Shown here: positions 9,145-18,039 of the stretch, piece by piece | How positions within the stretch are numbered: the stretch's first letter is position 1 | Layout: every line of letters begins with the position of its first letter | Assembly: GCA_015654575.1 (NCBI GenBank) | Contig: JAATGR010000146.1 | Span: 1-46,627 of the forward strand | Length of the DNA: 46,627 nucleotides | Reading direction: 5' to 3' | Source: Actinomycetales bacterium | Lineage (GTDB): Bacteria; Actinomycetota; Actinomycetes; Actinomycetales; Microbacteriaceae | Translations under genes and position numbers: made by a program | The notes under the pieces: generated by a model | Seen by the model: the letters and a program-made list of their open reading frames with translations, nothing else | What the model was told of the DNA's origin: nothing | The model's database searches: none

Positions 9145-10605
9145 TCAGGACACCTGCGACCCTTCCACCCAGTCGAGATACTCCTCGGTGACGGTCCCCG
9201 TCACGTAGCGACCGTCGAAGCAGCTCATGTCGAGATCGTCGAGGTCGGATCCTTCGAGGATGGCCGCCTTCAGGTCCTCGACCTCCTGGTAGACCATGTA
9301 GTCGGCGCCGAGTTCGCTCGCGATCTCGGGGATCGTCCGCCCGTGCGCGACGAGCTCGTGCCGGGACGGCATGTTGATGCCGTACACGTGCGGATAGCGC
9401 ACCGGGGGCGCGGCGCTCGCGAAGGTGACGCTCTTGGCCCCGGCATCGCGGGCCATCTGAATGATCTCCTTGCTCGTCGTCCCCCGGACGATCGAGTCGT
9501 CGATGAGCAGCACGTTCTTGCCCTTGAACTCGCTCGGCATGGCGTTGAGTTTCTGACGGACGCTCTTCTTGCGCACCGCCTGTCCCGGCATGATGAAGGT
9601 GCGACCGACATAGCGGTTCTTGTAGAAGCCCTCACGGTATTCGAGGCGGAGCTTGCGGGCGACCTGCATCGCTGCGGGACGCGCGGAGTCGGGGATCGGC
9701 ATCACGACGTCTATGGCGCCGATCGGGGTGTGCTTGGCGATGGTGTCCGCCAGGCGCTCCCCCATGCGCAGCCGCGCGTCGTACACCGAGATGCCGTTCA
9801 TCACCGAGTCCGGACGGGCCAGGTACACGTACTCGAACGAGCAGGGCACGAGTCGGGGGCTCACGGCGCACTGACGCGTGTGGAGCGTTCCGTCCAGGCC
9901 GATGTAGACCGCCTCGCCGGGGAGCACGTCGCGCACGACGTCGAAGCCCGCGTTGTCGAGCACGAGCGACTCCGACGCCACGATCCACTCGTCGGCACCG
10001 TTCGCAGCCTTACGCGTGCCGAGGATGAGCGGACGGATGCCGAACGGGTCGCGGAAGGCGAGCAGCCCGTACCCGGCCAGCAGCGCGATGGCGGCATAGG
10101 ATCCCTCGACGCGCTCGTGCACGCGGGCGACGGCCTGGAACACCTGCTCGGGGTCAAGTTCCAGTCCGCCGATCGCCGCCTGCAGCTCGTTGGCGAGCAC
10201 GTTCACCAGCAGCTCGGTGTCCGAGCTGGTGTTCAGATGCCGGCGGTCCTTGTGGAACAGCTCGTCGGTGAGCTCGCGCGTGTTGGTGAGGTTCCCGTTG
10301 TGCACGAGGACGATGCCATACGGGGCGTTCACGTAGAACGGCTGAGCCTCCTCCTCGCTAGACGCGGTGCCCTTCGTCGCATACCGGCAATGCCCCAGGC
10401 CGATCGTCCCCAGCAGCGATCGCATGTCACGGGTGCGGAAGGCTTCCCGCACCTGACCACGGGCCTTGTGCATGTGGAAGACGCCGCTCGGCTCCGCCGT
10501 GGAGATCCCGGTCGAGTCCTGTCCACGGTGCTGCAGCAGCAGCAGGCCGTCATAGATGTCCTGGTTGACCGAGCCCTGCCCGACCACGCCGACGATGCCG
10601 CACAT
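9145..10605 (-). CDS. purF: amidophosphoribosyltransferase
   Basis: MCGIVGVVGQGSVNQDIYDGLLLLQHRGQDSTGI...; catalytic Cys2, PRPP motif VLLIDDSIVRGTT. ATG at 10605. Confidence 0.97.
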   Translation of the reverse strand: MCGIVGVVGQGSVNQDIYDGLLLLQHRGQDSTGISTAEPSGVFHMHKARGQVREAFRTRDMRSLLGTIGLGHCRYATKGTASSEEEAQPFYVNAPYGIVLVHNGNLTNTRELTDELFHKDRRHLNTSSDTELLVNVLANELQAAIGGLELDPEQVFQAVARVHERVEGSYAAIALLAGYGLLAFRDPFGIRPLILGTRKAANGADEWIVASESLVLDNAGFDVVRDVLPGEAVYIGLDGTLHTRQCAVSPRLVPCSFEYVYLARPDSVMNGISVYDARLRMGERLADTIAKHTPIGAIDVVMPIPDSARPAAMQVARKLRLEYREGFYKNRYVGRTFIMPGQAVRKKSVRQKLNAMPSEFKGKNVLLIDDSIVRGTTSKEIIQMARDAGAKSVTFASAAPPVRYPHVYGINMPSRHELVAHGRTIPEIASELGADYMVYQEVEDLKAAILEGSDLDDLDMSCFDGRYVTGTVTEEYLDWVEGSQVS

Positions 10606-10610
10606 ATGGG

Positions 10611-11738
10611 TTAATTCGCTCCGTCTCGCGGGATGTCGGCATAGCCGCCGACCAGGCGTACCGCTCCACCGTCGACGCCTTTGGCGCCCTGAATCCACTC
10701 GCCCGCAGGCGCGGCCGTGGCCCGGACGGACCCGAGCGCCCAGGCGGGGATGCCGTCACGTTCGAGAGCATCGATGGCTTCGTCCACCGCGTCCTCGGCG
10801 ACGACGGCGAGGAAACCGACACCCAGGTTCCAGGTGCCTTCCGTCGATGCCAACTGCAGCCCGCCGGCCTCCGCCAGCACCCGGAACACCGCAGGCGGGG
10901 ACCAGGTGGAACGGTCCAGCTCGGACCAGGTGCCCGCCGGCAGCACGCGCGCAAGATTCGCCCCGATGCCGCCGCCCGTGACGTGGCTGAGGGCATGGAG
11001 CCGGTCACCGAGTCCGGCGGCGAGCCGCAGCAACGGCGCCGTGTACAGGCGTGTCGGTTCGAGCAGCGCCTCGCCCCACGTCGCTCCAAGATCTGCCGAG
11101 CGGTCGCCGTACTGGATGCCGGCGCCGGCGACAATGTGACGCACGAGCGAGAACCCGTTGGCGTGCAGGCCGCTCGACGCGAGAGCGATCACTGTGTCGC
11201 CGGGCCCGATCCGGTCGGCGCCGAGCACCCGATCGGCTTCGACGACACCCGTCGCCGCTCCCGCCACGTCGTAGTCGCTCGGCCCGAGAAGGCCCGGATG
11301 CTCCGCGGTCTCGCCGCCGACCAGCGCGGTCCCGGTGGCGGCGCATCCGTCGGCGATACCCCGGACGATGTCCGCGATGCGTTCGGGGACGACCTTCCCG
11401 CAGGCGATGTAGTCGGTCATGAACAGCGGCTTGGCGCCGACCACGACGATGTCGTCCACGACCATGCCGACCAGATCCTGGCCGATGGTGTCGTGCTTGT
11501 CGATCGCCTGCGCGATAGCGACCTTGGTTCCGACACCGTCGGTGCTGGTCGCAAGCAGGGGCCGGGTATACCCGCGCAGAGCGGACACATCGAACAGGCC
11601 AGCGAAACCGCCCACACCGCCGACGACCTCCGCGCCCTGTGTCCGGCGAACGGCGGACTTCATCAGCTCCACCGCGAGATCTCCTGCTGCGGTATCGACA
11701 CCTGCCTCAGAGTATGGATTGCGGGGTGCGGCGGCCAC
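10611..11738 (-). CDS. purM: phosphoribosylformylglycinamidine cyclo-ligase
   Basis: NPYSEAGVDTAAGDLAVELMK...LLATSTDGVGTKVAIA...GGETAEHPG...HVTGGGIGANLARVLP. Confidence 0.97.
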   Translation of the reverse strand: MAAAPRNPYSEAGVDTAAGDLAVELMKSAVRRTQGAEVVGGVGGFAGLFDVSALRGYTRPLLATSTDGVGTKVAIAQAIDKHDTIGQDLVGMVVDDIVVVGAKPLFMTDYIACGKVVPERIADIVRGIADGCAATGTALVGGETAEHPGLLGPSDYDVAGAATGVVEADRVLGADRIGPGDTVIALASSGLHANGFSLVRHIVAGAGIQYGDRSADLGATWGEALLEPTRLYTAPLLRLAAGLGDRLHALSHVTGGGIGANLARVLPAGTWSELDRSTWSPPAVFRVLAEAGGLQLASTEGTWNLGVGFLAVVAEDAVDEAIDALERDGIPAWALGSVRATAAPAGEWIQGAKGVDGGAVRLVGGYADIPRDGAN

Positions 11739-11788
11739 CGTCTAAGCCTAGCGGCCGTGGGGCTCCCCGGTCGCCCTACAATTGCCGC

Positions 11789-12403
11789 ATGCACAGCCCC
11801 GGGCGCCCGGAGTGGCTCATCCGAGAAGACGCCGGTCGTCCCGTGCTGCTCGCCCTGTTCCTCCGGCAGCGGCTCGGGCTGCGCAGCCCCGCGGAGCTGC
11901 CCGCGCTGCGCGACGTGCCGGTCGCGGCATCCGATCGTCCGGACGCCCAGCAGGCGGTTCTCGAGCACCAATGGCGCGAGTACTGGGCAATGACCGTCGA
12001 GCCTCAAGCGCATCCCGCGGCCGGTCCGCTGGAGCTGGTCGAAGGCTTCGCAACAATGGTGGCGTTGCCGCTCGGCGGCGCTGACCAACTGCGCGCCGAG
12101 ATCGCACCGCACGCGGCCGACGCCGTCGCCTATGCCACCGAAGCGCATCACGCATACGCGGCCCGCACTTCCGACGTCCCCGCCGACGCCGGCTACCGAG
12201 CGTACGCCAGCGCCATCGCCGAGCATGAGCGTCAGGTCGGGCGCCCGGCGCACTCGTTCGAACTGAACGTGCAAGTGCTGCCGCTGACCCAACGCGGACT
12301 GTGGTGGATCGGCTCCCTGACGATCGCGGTGACCGATGGTCTCCGGCGGGACGTCGCCGCGTTCGACACGGCGATCCACCCGGTCATCGCCGATCTCGCC
12401 TAG
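11789..12403 (+). CDS. conserved hypothetical protein
   Basis: 204 aa ORF from ATG 11789 with actinobacterial codon pattern; no family recognised. Confidence 0.65.
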   Translation: MHSPGRPEWLIREDAGRPVLLALFLRQRLGLRSPAELPALRDVPVAASDRPDAQQAVLEHQWREYWAMTVEPQAHPAAGPLELVEGFATMVALPLGGADQLRAEIAPHAADAVAYATEAHHAYAARTSDVPADAGYRAYASAIAEHERQVGRPAHSFELNVQVLPLTQRGLWWIGSLTIAVTDGLRRDVAAFDTAIHPVIADLA

Positions 12404-12745
12404 TCATTCCTCGACGCGTACGCGCTCGCGATCCACGCGGACCTCTCGCGAACGTCGTCCCACGGTGCGGTCGAGCAACAGGGCGACGAGACCGCCCACG
12501 ATGAGGCCGACGACGATGCCCGCCAGCGCGAGGAAGCCGAAGACTTGCATCTTCGAATACTCGTAGCCCTCCTCACTGGTCTGATCCGTTCCGTTGAAGA
12601 CGAACGTCAGGACGAGCGCTGCGATCACGCCGAGCAGCGCGCCCAGGACGAGGAAGAGGATGTGACGGGGTGCACGACGGACGCGCACCGTCTCGAGGTG
12701 TTCCTCGACGGTGACGCGGGGTTCGGGGTTCGGCTCTTCGGCCAT
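12404..12745 (-). CDS. small membrane protein (two TM helices, charged termini)
   Basis: 113 aa MAEEPNPEPRVTVEEHLETVRVRRAPRHILFLVLGALLGVIAALVLTFVF...FLALAGIVVGLIVGGLVALLLDR. Confidence 0.75.
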   Translation of the reverse strand: MAEEPNPEPRVTVEEHLETVRVRRAPRHILFLVLGALLGVIAALVLTFVFNGTDQTSEEGYEYSKMQVFGFLALAGIVVGLIVGGLVALLLDRTVGRRSREVRVDRERVRVEE

Positions 12746-12798
12746 CGCCCTATTCTCTCATTCGGCGCGCTGTGGATACGCCCACCGCCGGCGCGTGT

Positions 12799-12838
12799 AG
12801 AAGGGGCGCCCCGTGACGGATCACGGAGCGCCCCTTCT
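12799..12838 (-). terminator. intrinsic-terminator-like hairpin downstream of the large HtaA gene
   Basis: AGAAGGGGCGC-C-CCGTGA-CGGA-TCACGG-A-GCGCCCCTTCT: 17 pairs with one mismatch and a 4-nt loop. No clear T-tract. Confidence 0.7.
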
Positions 12839-12851
12839 CAAGCAGACGCCG

Positions 12852-15800
12852 TTAGGCGCTGGCCACCCGGCGACGACGCAGCGCCACCGCACCGACACCC
12901 ACGACCAGCATCGTCAGGCCGATCCACAACGCACCGTTCGCATCCGACCCACCCGTCACGGCCAGCGTGCCGTCCGTAGTCGAGTCACAGGTGACCTCGG
13001 CTCCCAGCGGGAAGCTGAACGACACGGAGTCGAGAGTCGTGCCCGCCGGGTAGAACACGCTGCCGTTGTAGCTGAACAGCTGCGCACCGGACGACGTGAT
13101 GGTCGCAGACGCGTTGCTCCAAGAGATGCTGCTGCTCGTGGAGGATGCCGTCGGGAGGGTGAGGTTAGCCAGCGCGATCTCACCCGTGGACGCCGTGGTC
13201 ACATAGAGCACGGCGGACGTCGCGCCGGTCACCTGGATGCGCAGGTTCGACAGCGTGATGTCGAGGATGCCGGAGTGACCGTAGTAGTGCACCGAGCCGT
13301 TGTAGGTCACCGAGCCGCTGTGGGTGTCGACACTGTATGCGCCGCTACCGGTGCCCCACGCGCCCGAGATCGAGCCGCTGGCGATCGGGCCGTTGATGTA
13401 GTCGACGAACGACTGCTTGAAGCCCCAGTCGATGGTCGCGCCCGACACCGAATTCGCCACGCAGACTTCCGCCGCCGCAGCAGTCGTCTCACTCGTGTTC
13501 GTACCGCTCGTGACTTCGCCGGACGTGTCCGCCGCGGCCACGGTGAAGTACGCCGCTGTGATCTCCGTGCCGTCCGCGCGGGTCAGCACGATCGAGTGGC
13601 TGCCGGCCTCGAAGTCGGCCGGCACGACCCAGGTGAACACCACGGTGCCATCCGCGTAGGCGGTCTGGGCGGGAAGGCTGACCGGATCGGAGTGGACCGT
13701 CGCGGCGATCAACTCACCCGCATCGAATCCCGTTCCCGTGATGGTCAACGCCTGCCCCGGCGTCACCTGGGTGCTGCTCAGGCTCACCACCGGAGTAAGA
13801 CCCGCGTCTTCGAGCGGGATCGTGAACGTCGCCGGGTCGAGAGCCTGGCCGGCGGCGTAGAAGCCCATGAAGGCCGCCGCTCCCTCGCTGGTCAGTGTCG
13901 CGGCTGCGTCCGTCCAGGTAATCGACGCACCATCGCCCGAGACCACACCATTCGGCAGGGTCAGCGTCGCCACCGGGACATCCGTCGCATCGACTGCAGG
14001 GCTGCTGCCGTATCCGGCCGAGCTGACGTCCGCATACAGCGTCGCGGTCGTCGGGCTCGTGATCACGATGCTCGGGTTGTCGATCGTCAGGTCGAGCGCG
14101 CCCTCATGGCCGCTGAAGTTGACGGAACCCGCCCAGTCGATCGATCCGGTACCCGAATCCTGATCGTAGGAGCCGACCCCGTTCGACCACAGGAACGCGC
14201 CGTCCGACTGCGTTCCGACGCCGTCCGTCGTGATCGCGCCTTCGGCGAAGCCGACGATGTAGTTGCGGAAGCTTTCCTTCACGCCCCAGTCGAGGGTCGC
14301 GCCGGTGACGTCGATCGACCCCGTCTCAGCCGTGACGGTGTAGGTGACGGCATCCGAGGTGGAGCCGCTGTATGCCGTCACGTCGTCGGGCGTGAAGGTC
14401 GCCGTCAAGCTGTGATCGCCCTCAGCCAGCGCTGCCGTGGTCAGGGATGCTGTTCCGGACTCGACGTCGGCCGTGCCCAAGGAGGTCGTCCCGTCGAAGA
14501 ACTCGACCGCGCCGACCGCTGCCGGCGAGATCGCCGCCGTGAGCGTCACGTCCGAGCCTGCCGTGGTCGTTGAGGCAGGAGACACCGACAGTGTCGTCGT
14601 CGTATCCGCCACATCGGTCTCCGCGAAGCTGATCGGGGTGGAGACCTCGTTCACAGCCTGCGTCACACCACCCGCGCCGATCGTGAACACCGACAACGTC
14701 CCCGTCGAACTGTTCGCCAACGCCTCCAACGTCGCCTGATCAACCGTCACCGTCCAGGTGAAATCAGCCGTCCCGTCATCATTCAACGTCCACAACACAT
14801 ACGGAGACGCACTACTCGAACCCTGCACCCACGCCGCATACGCGTTCGTCCGAGTCGACGACGCCGCACCAGCCGACGGCTGCCACACATCCGACAGATA
14901 ACCGATCTCCACATAGAAACCAGCCGCAGAACCCGCCGAGGGACCATAAATGCCCGTCGCCGACGTATCGAAGATCTCACCCGTCACCGTGATCGTCGCA
15001 CCATCCGCATCCAGACCCGTCGACGGCGTCACCGTCAACGACGGAGTCGGCGTCACCACCGGCGGCGTCTCGACTGCTGTCACGGTGTAGGGCACCGCTG
15101 CCGATGTCGAGCCGGCGTACGCCGCAACGTCCGACGGCGTGAACTCCGCGGTGAGGCTGTGGTTACCAGTGACGAGCGTCGACGTTGATATCGACGCGGC
15201 CCCGGCGGCAACGTCCACCGTGTCGAGCGTGGTGGTGCCGTCAAAGAACGTCACGGATCCGTCCGCCGCGGGTGACACCGTCGCGGTCAACGTGACCTCG
15301 GATCCCTCCGTCGCCGTGCCAGCCGGGGTGGCGGCCAAGGTCGTGGTCGTGGTCGCGGGCGCGACGGCCTCGGCCTCGGCCTCAACGGTCGTGGTCAGAG
15401 TCAGATCAGCGCCGAACGCGTTATTGTTCACACCGCCCGGACCGTACATAAAGCCCGCCGTCACACCTGCGGCAGTTCCGTAGATGGAAGAACCCGGCAC
15501 GCTGATCGTGGCACTGCCGTCAGCAACCGTGATGCTGGCCGAGTCGCTCGTGGCGAACAGCACGCCGTCCGTCTCACCGGTCGCCGGGCTATCGGTCGAG
15601 GCGACGATGCCGTTGAAGGAAGCGGTGAACACGTAGGAGATGTCCGCGTAGATGTCGGCGTGCGTGCCATCGACGACCACCCGGAAGTTCTGCAGGGTCT
15701 CGTCGATGCCATGCGCGCTGAGGACCCAGTGCGTACCACCGGTGGTGGACACATCTGCCACAGTCGACGAGGTCACGCTGCCAGTCGCGCCCGGATACTT

Positions 15801-16037
15801 GTACAAGGTCGTCGACGGGGCCACCGGATCGATCGCCTGGGTGCCACCCCAGACCGGATTCAGGATGTAGGTGTTCCAGCTGGAGTTCACATTCCAGGCG
15901 AGTGAGCCACTGGTGACATCACCGGCGGCAGCCTGCGCAGGAAGCGCGGTCCCGACCACGGCAGCGGATGAGAACAGGGCGCCGGTGACGATTCCCGCCA
16001 TCACGCGCCAAAGCGATGCTTTCCTGGTTGACTGCAC
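12852..16037 (-). CDS. cell-surface HtaA-domain heme-binding-like protein with bacterial Ig-like domains and LAxTG-type C-terminal anchor
   Basis: GTG 16037 preceded by AGGAG. Signal peptide VMAGIVTGALFSSAAVVGTALPAQA; three HtaA-like repeats (GSLAWNVNSSWNTYI, GATLDWGVKESFRNYIVG, GATIDWGFKQSFVDYING); two Ig-like repeats (TLTATVSPAADGSVTFFDG...); C-terminus LAVTGGSDANGALWIGLTMLVVGVGAVALRRRR. Confidence 0.88.
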   Translation of the reverse strand: MQSTRKASLWRVMAGIVTGALFSSAAVVGTALPAQAAAGDVTSGSLAWNVNSSWNTYILNPVWGGTQAIDPVAPSTTLYKYPGATGSVTSSTVADVSTTGGTHWVLSAHGIDETLQNFRVVVDGTHADIYADISYVFTASFNGIVASTDSPATGETDGVLFATSDSASITVADGSATISVPGSSIYGTAAGVTAGFMYGPGGVNNNAFGADLTLTTTVEAEAEAVAPATTTTTLAATPAGTATEGSEVTLTATVSPAADGSVTFFDGTTTLDTVDVAAGAASISTSTLVTGNHSLTAEFTPSDVAAYAGSTSAAVPYTVTAVETPPVVTPTPSLTVTPSTGLDADGATITVTGEIFDTSATGIYGPSAGSAAGFYVEIGYLSDVWQPSAGAASSTRTNAYAAWVQGSSSASPYVLWTLNDDGTADFTWTVTVDQATLEALANSSTGTLSVFTIGAGGVTQAVNEVSTPISFAETDVADTTTTLSVSPASTTTAGSDVTLTAAISPAAVGAVEFFDGTTSLGTADVESGTASLTTAALAEGDHSLTATFTPDDVTAYSGSTSDAVTYTVTAETGSIDVTGATLDWGVKESFRNYIVGFAEGAITTDGVGTQSDGAFLWSNGVGSYDQDSGTGSIDWAGSVNFSGHEGALDLTIDNPSIVITSPTTATLYADVSSAGYGSSPAVDATDVPVATLTLPNGVVSGDGASITWTDAAATLTSEGAAAFMGFYAAGQALDPATFTIPLEDAGLTPVVSLSSTQVTPGQALTITGTGFDAGELIAATVHSDPVSLPAQTAYADGTVVFTWVVPADFEAGSHSIVLTRADGTEITAAYFTVAAADTSGEVTSGTNTSETTAAAAEVCVANSVSGATIDWGFKQSFVDYINGPIASGSISGAWGTGSGAYSVDTHSGSVTYNGSVHYYGHSGILDITLSNLRIQVTGATSAVLYVTTASTGEIALANLTLPTASSTSSSISWSNASATITSSGAQLFSYNGSVFYPAGTTLDSVSFSFPLGAEVTCDSTTDGTLAVTGGSDANGALWIGLTMLVVGVGAVALRRRRVASA

Positions 16038-16111
16038 AGTCTTCTCCTGGATCTCTTCGGGTAGCCGCCACCCCATCGGGGGCAAAGATAGGGGAGGCTT
16101 ATTTAAGCCAT

Positions 16112-16130
16112 GACGCTTAGCCTAACCTCA
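16112..16130 (-). promoter_or_regulatory. DtxR/IdeR-like iron box upstream of the large HtaA gene
   Basis: Minus strand TGAGGTTAGGCTAAGCGTC matches 14/19 of the 19-bp TTAGGTTAGGCTAACCTAA consensus by eye. Confidence 0.7.
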
Positions 16131-16165
16131 CCAAGCAGAATGGCAAGAATTCGCGAGACGAATCG

Positions 16166-16960
16166 TTATCGGGACGAAGCCGCGAGACCGCGACGCGGCA
16201 GGATGATCGGGCGTCCGGTGTCCGGATCGGGAAGCACCCGCACCGGTGTGTCGTAGACCTGCTCGACCAGCCCCTCCGTCAGCACCCGTGCGGGAGCACC
16301 GTATGCGGCGAGTCTCCCCTCGTGGATGATCGCGACATCGTCGGCGTACGCGGCAGCCAGGGACAGATCGTGGAGGACCACGATGATCGCCCGGCCTGCC
16401 GCGGCGAGTTCCCGCGCGATGCGTAACACCTCTTCCTGGTGTTTCAGGTCGAGCGCGGCGGTCGGCTCGTCGAGCATCACGATCGGGGTGTCCTGGGCGA
16501 GCACCCGCGCCAGCGACGCCCGCGCCCGCTCTCCTCCCGAGAGGGAGGAGAAAGGCCGAGACCCGAGGTGGGTGACGTCGGTGCGCACCATCGCGTCCAC
16601 GATGACGACCTCGTCGTCGCCGGCGCCGCTGCCGATCCAGGGAGCGCGACCCATCTCGACCACCTCGTAGGTGGTGAACGAGAAGCTGACCTGGTTGAAC
16701 TGCAACAGCACGGCACGCCGGCGCGCGAGCTCTTTCGCGCCGTGCTCAGCAACAGCTCGACCGTCCAACAACACAGCGCCCGAGGTGGCACTCAGATCGC
16801 CGGTCAGCACACTCAGCAACGTCGACTTACCGGCGCCGTTCGGTCCCACCAGTGCGAGCACTCGGCCGTAACGCACGTCGAGGTCGATGCCGTCCAGGAT
16901 CGTGATCCCGTCGATGCGGTAACCGACACCGCGGAGTTCGTAGGCGATCTCCGCCGTCAT
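16166..16960 (-). CDS. hmuV: heme ABC transporter ATP-binding protein
   Basis: MTAEIAYELRGVGYRIDGITILDGIDLDVRYGRVLALVGPNGAGKSTLLSVLTGD...SSLSGGERARASLARVLAQDTPIVMLDEPTAALD. Confidence 0.92.
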   Translation of the reverse strand: MTAEIAYELRGVGYRIDGITILDGIDLDVRYGRVLALVGPNGAGKSTLLSVLTGDLSATSGAVLLDGRAVAEHGAKELARRRAVLLQFNQVSFSFTTYEVVEMGRAPWIGSGAGDDEVVIVDAMVRTDVTHLGSRPFSSLSGGERARASLARVLAQDTPIVMLDEPTAALDLKHQEEVLRIARELAAAGRAIIVVLHDLSLAAAYADDVAIIHEGRLAAYGAPARVLTEGLVEQVYDTPVRVLPDPDTGRPIILPRRGLAASSR

Positions 16961-18039
16961 GCCCAGCCACCCGCCCTGCGACGGCTGCGACGGATGAGCC
17001 AGTAGAAGAACGGCCCTCCGATGAGAGAGGTGAGGATGCCGATCGGCAGATCCGCCGACGGGATGACGGTCCGTGCCAGCAGATCCGCATAGACGAGCAG
17101 CGTGGCGCCGCCCAGGAAGGAGGCGATGATCAGCGGTCGGTTGGAGGGGCCGAGCAGCATTCGCACCAGATGCGGAACGACCAGCCCGACGAAGGAGATG
17201 ATCCCCACGAACGCGACCGCCACACCGGTCAGCAGAGCGACGAGGACGATCGACGCGACCCGGAGCGCCTCGACCCTGACCCCCAGATGAGATGCTGTGC
17301 GCTCCCCGAGGGAGAGCAGGTCGTATTGCCTCCCGAAGCCGATCGACACGGAGGTCGCGATGGCGCCCACCAGCACGACGATCAAAACCTCCTGCCAGCG
17401 GGAGCCGTTCATCGAACCGAGCTGCCAGAAAACGATCTGTTCGCGAGACGACGTGTCGCCGAGGAACATGAACAGGGCCAGGCCCGCCCCAGCGAACGCA
17501 TTGACGGCGATGCCGGTGAGGATCAGGGTCACCGCCTCGGTACGGCCCTGCGCCCTGGCCGTTGTGTACACGAGCAGCGTCGCGATCAGGCCGCCCGCGA
17601 AGGCGAGCACCGCCGGAGTCCAAGAACCGAACATCGTGAGCCCGAACACGATCGACGCGGCCGCTCCGACGGCCGCCCCGGAGGAGACCCCGACGACCCC
17701 CGGCTCTGCGAGCGGGTTGCCGAAGATCGCCTGCATGACCGCACCGGCCACCGCCAGCAGCGCCCCCACGAACAGCGACATCACGACACGGGGGAAGCGG
17801 ATCTGCCACAGCGTCTGCTCGATGATGGAGTCGGTCGGGGCCCAGCCGTTCTGGATGCCGACCGATCGAAGTAACGAGCCCACGACCTCCGTCGGACTGA
17901 TCGGCAGCTGGCCGAGCCCGGCCGAGAGCAGGACACCGACCACCAAAAGCACGGAGACCGAGATGTAGACGATCGCACGCCGGGAGCCGGTGATGCGGCC
18001 CTTCATCGTCGACGCGGCACGGTTGGCCTCGACGTTCAC
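16957..18039 (-). CDS. hmuU: FecCD family heme/iron ABC transporter permease
   Basis: 360 aa; RFPRVVMSLFVGALLAVAGAVMQAIFGNPLAEPGVVGVSSGAAVGA...; C-terminal GGPFFYWLIRRSRR. Confidence 0.92.
   Translation of the reverse strand: MNVEANRAASTMKGRITGSRRAIVYISVSVLLVVGVLLSAGLGQLPISPTEVVGSLLRSVGIQNGWAPTDSIIEQTLWQIRFPRVVMSLFVGALLAVAGAVMQAIFGNPLAEPGVVGVSSGAAVGAAASIVFGLTMFGSWTPAVLAFAGGLIATLLVYTTARAQGRTEAVTLILTGIAVNAFAGAGLALFMFLGDTSSREQIVFWQLGSMNGSRWQEVLIVVLVGAIATSVSIGFGRQYDLLSLGERTASHLGVRVEALRVASIVLVALLTGVAVAFVGIISFVGLVVPHLVRMLLGPSNRPLIIASFLGGATLLVYADLLARTVIPSADLPIGILTSLIGGPFFYWLIRRSRRRAGGWA

Noticed and set aside
9052-10614. 520-aa plus-strand ORF
   Set aside because: Antisense to purF; explained by GC-rich codon bias.
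12401-12406. Directly abutting convergent stop codons (TAG/TGA) with no intergenic DNA
   Set aside because: Real but ordinary compact-genome arrangement; not strong enough for a finding.
12813-14573. 586-aa plus-strand ORF
   Set aside because: Antisense shadow of the HtaA-domain gene; composition is R/G/D/H-rich with no family features.
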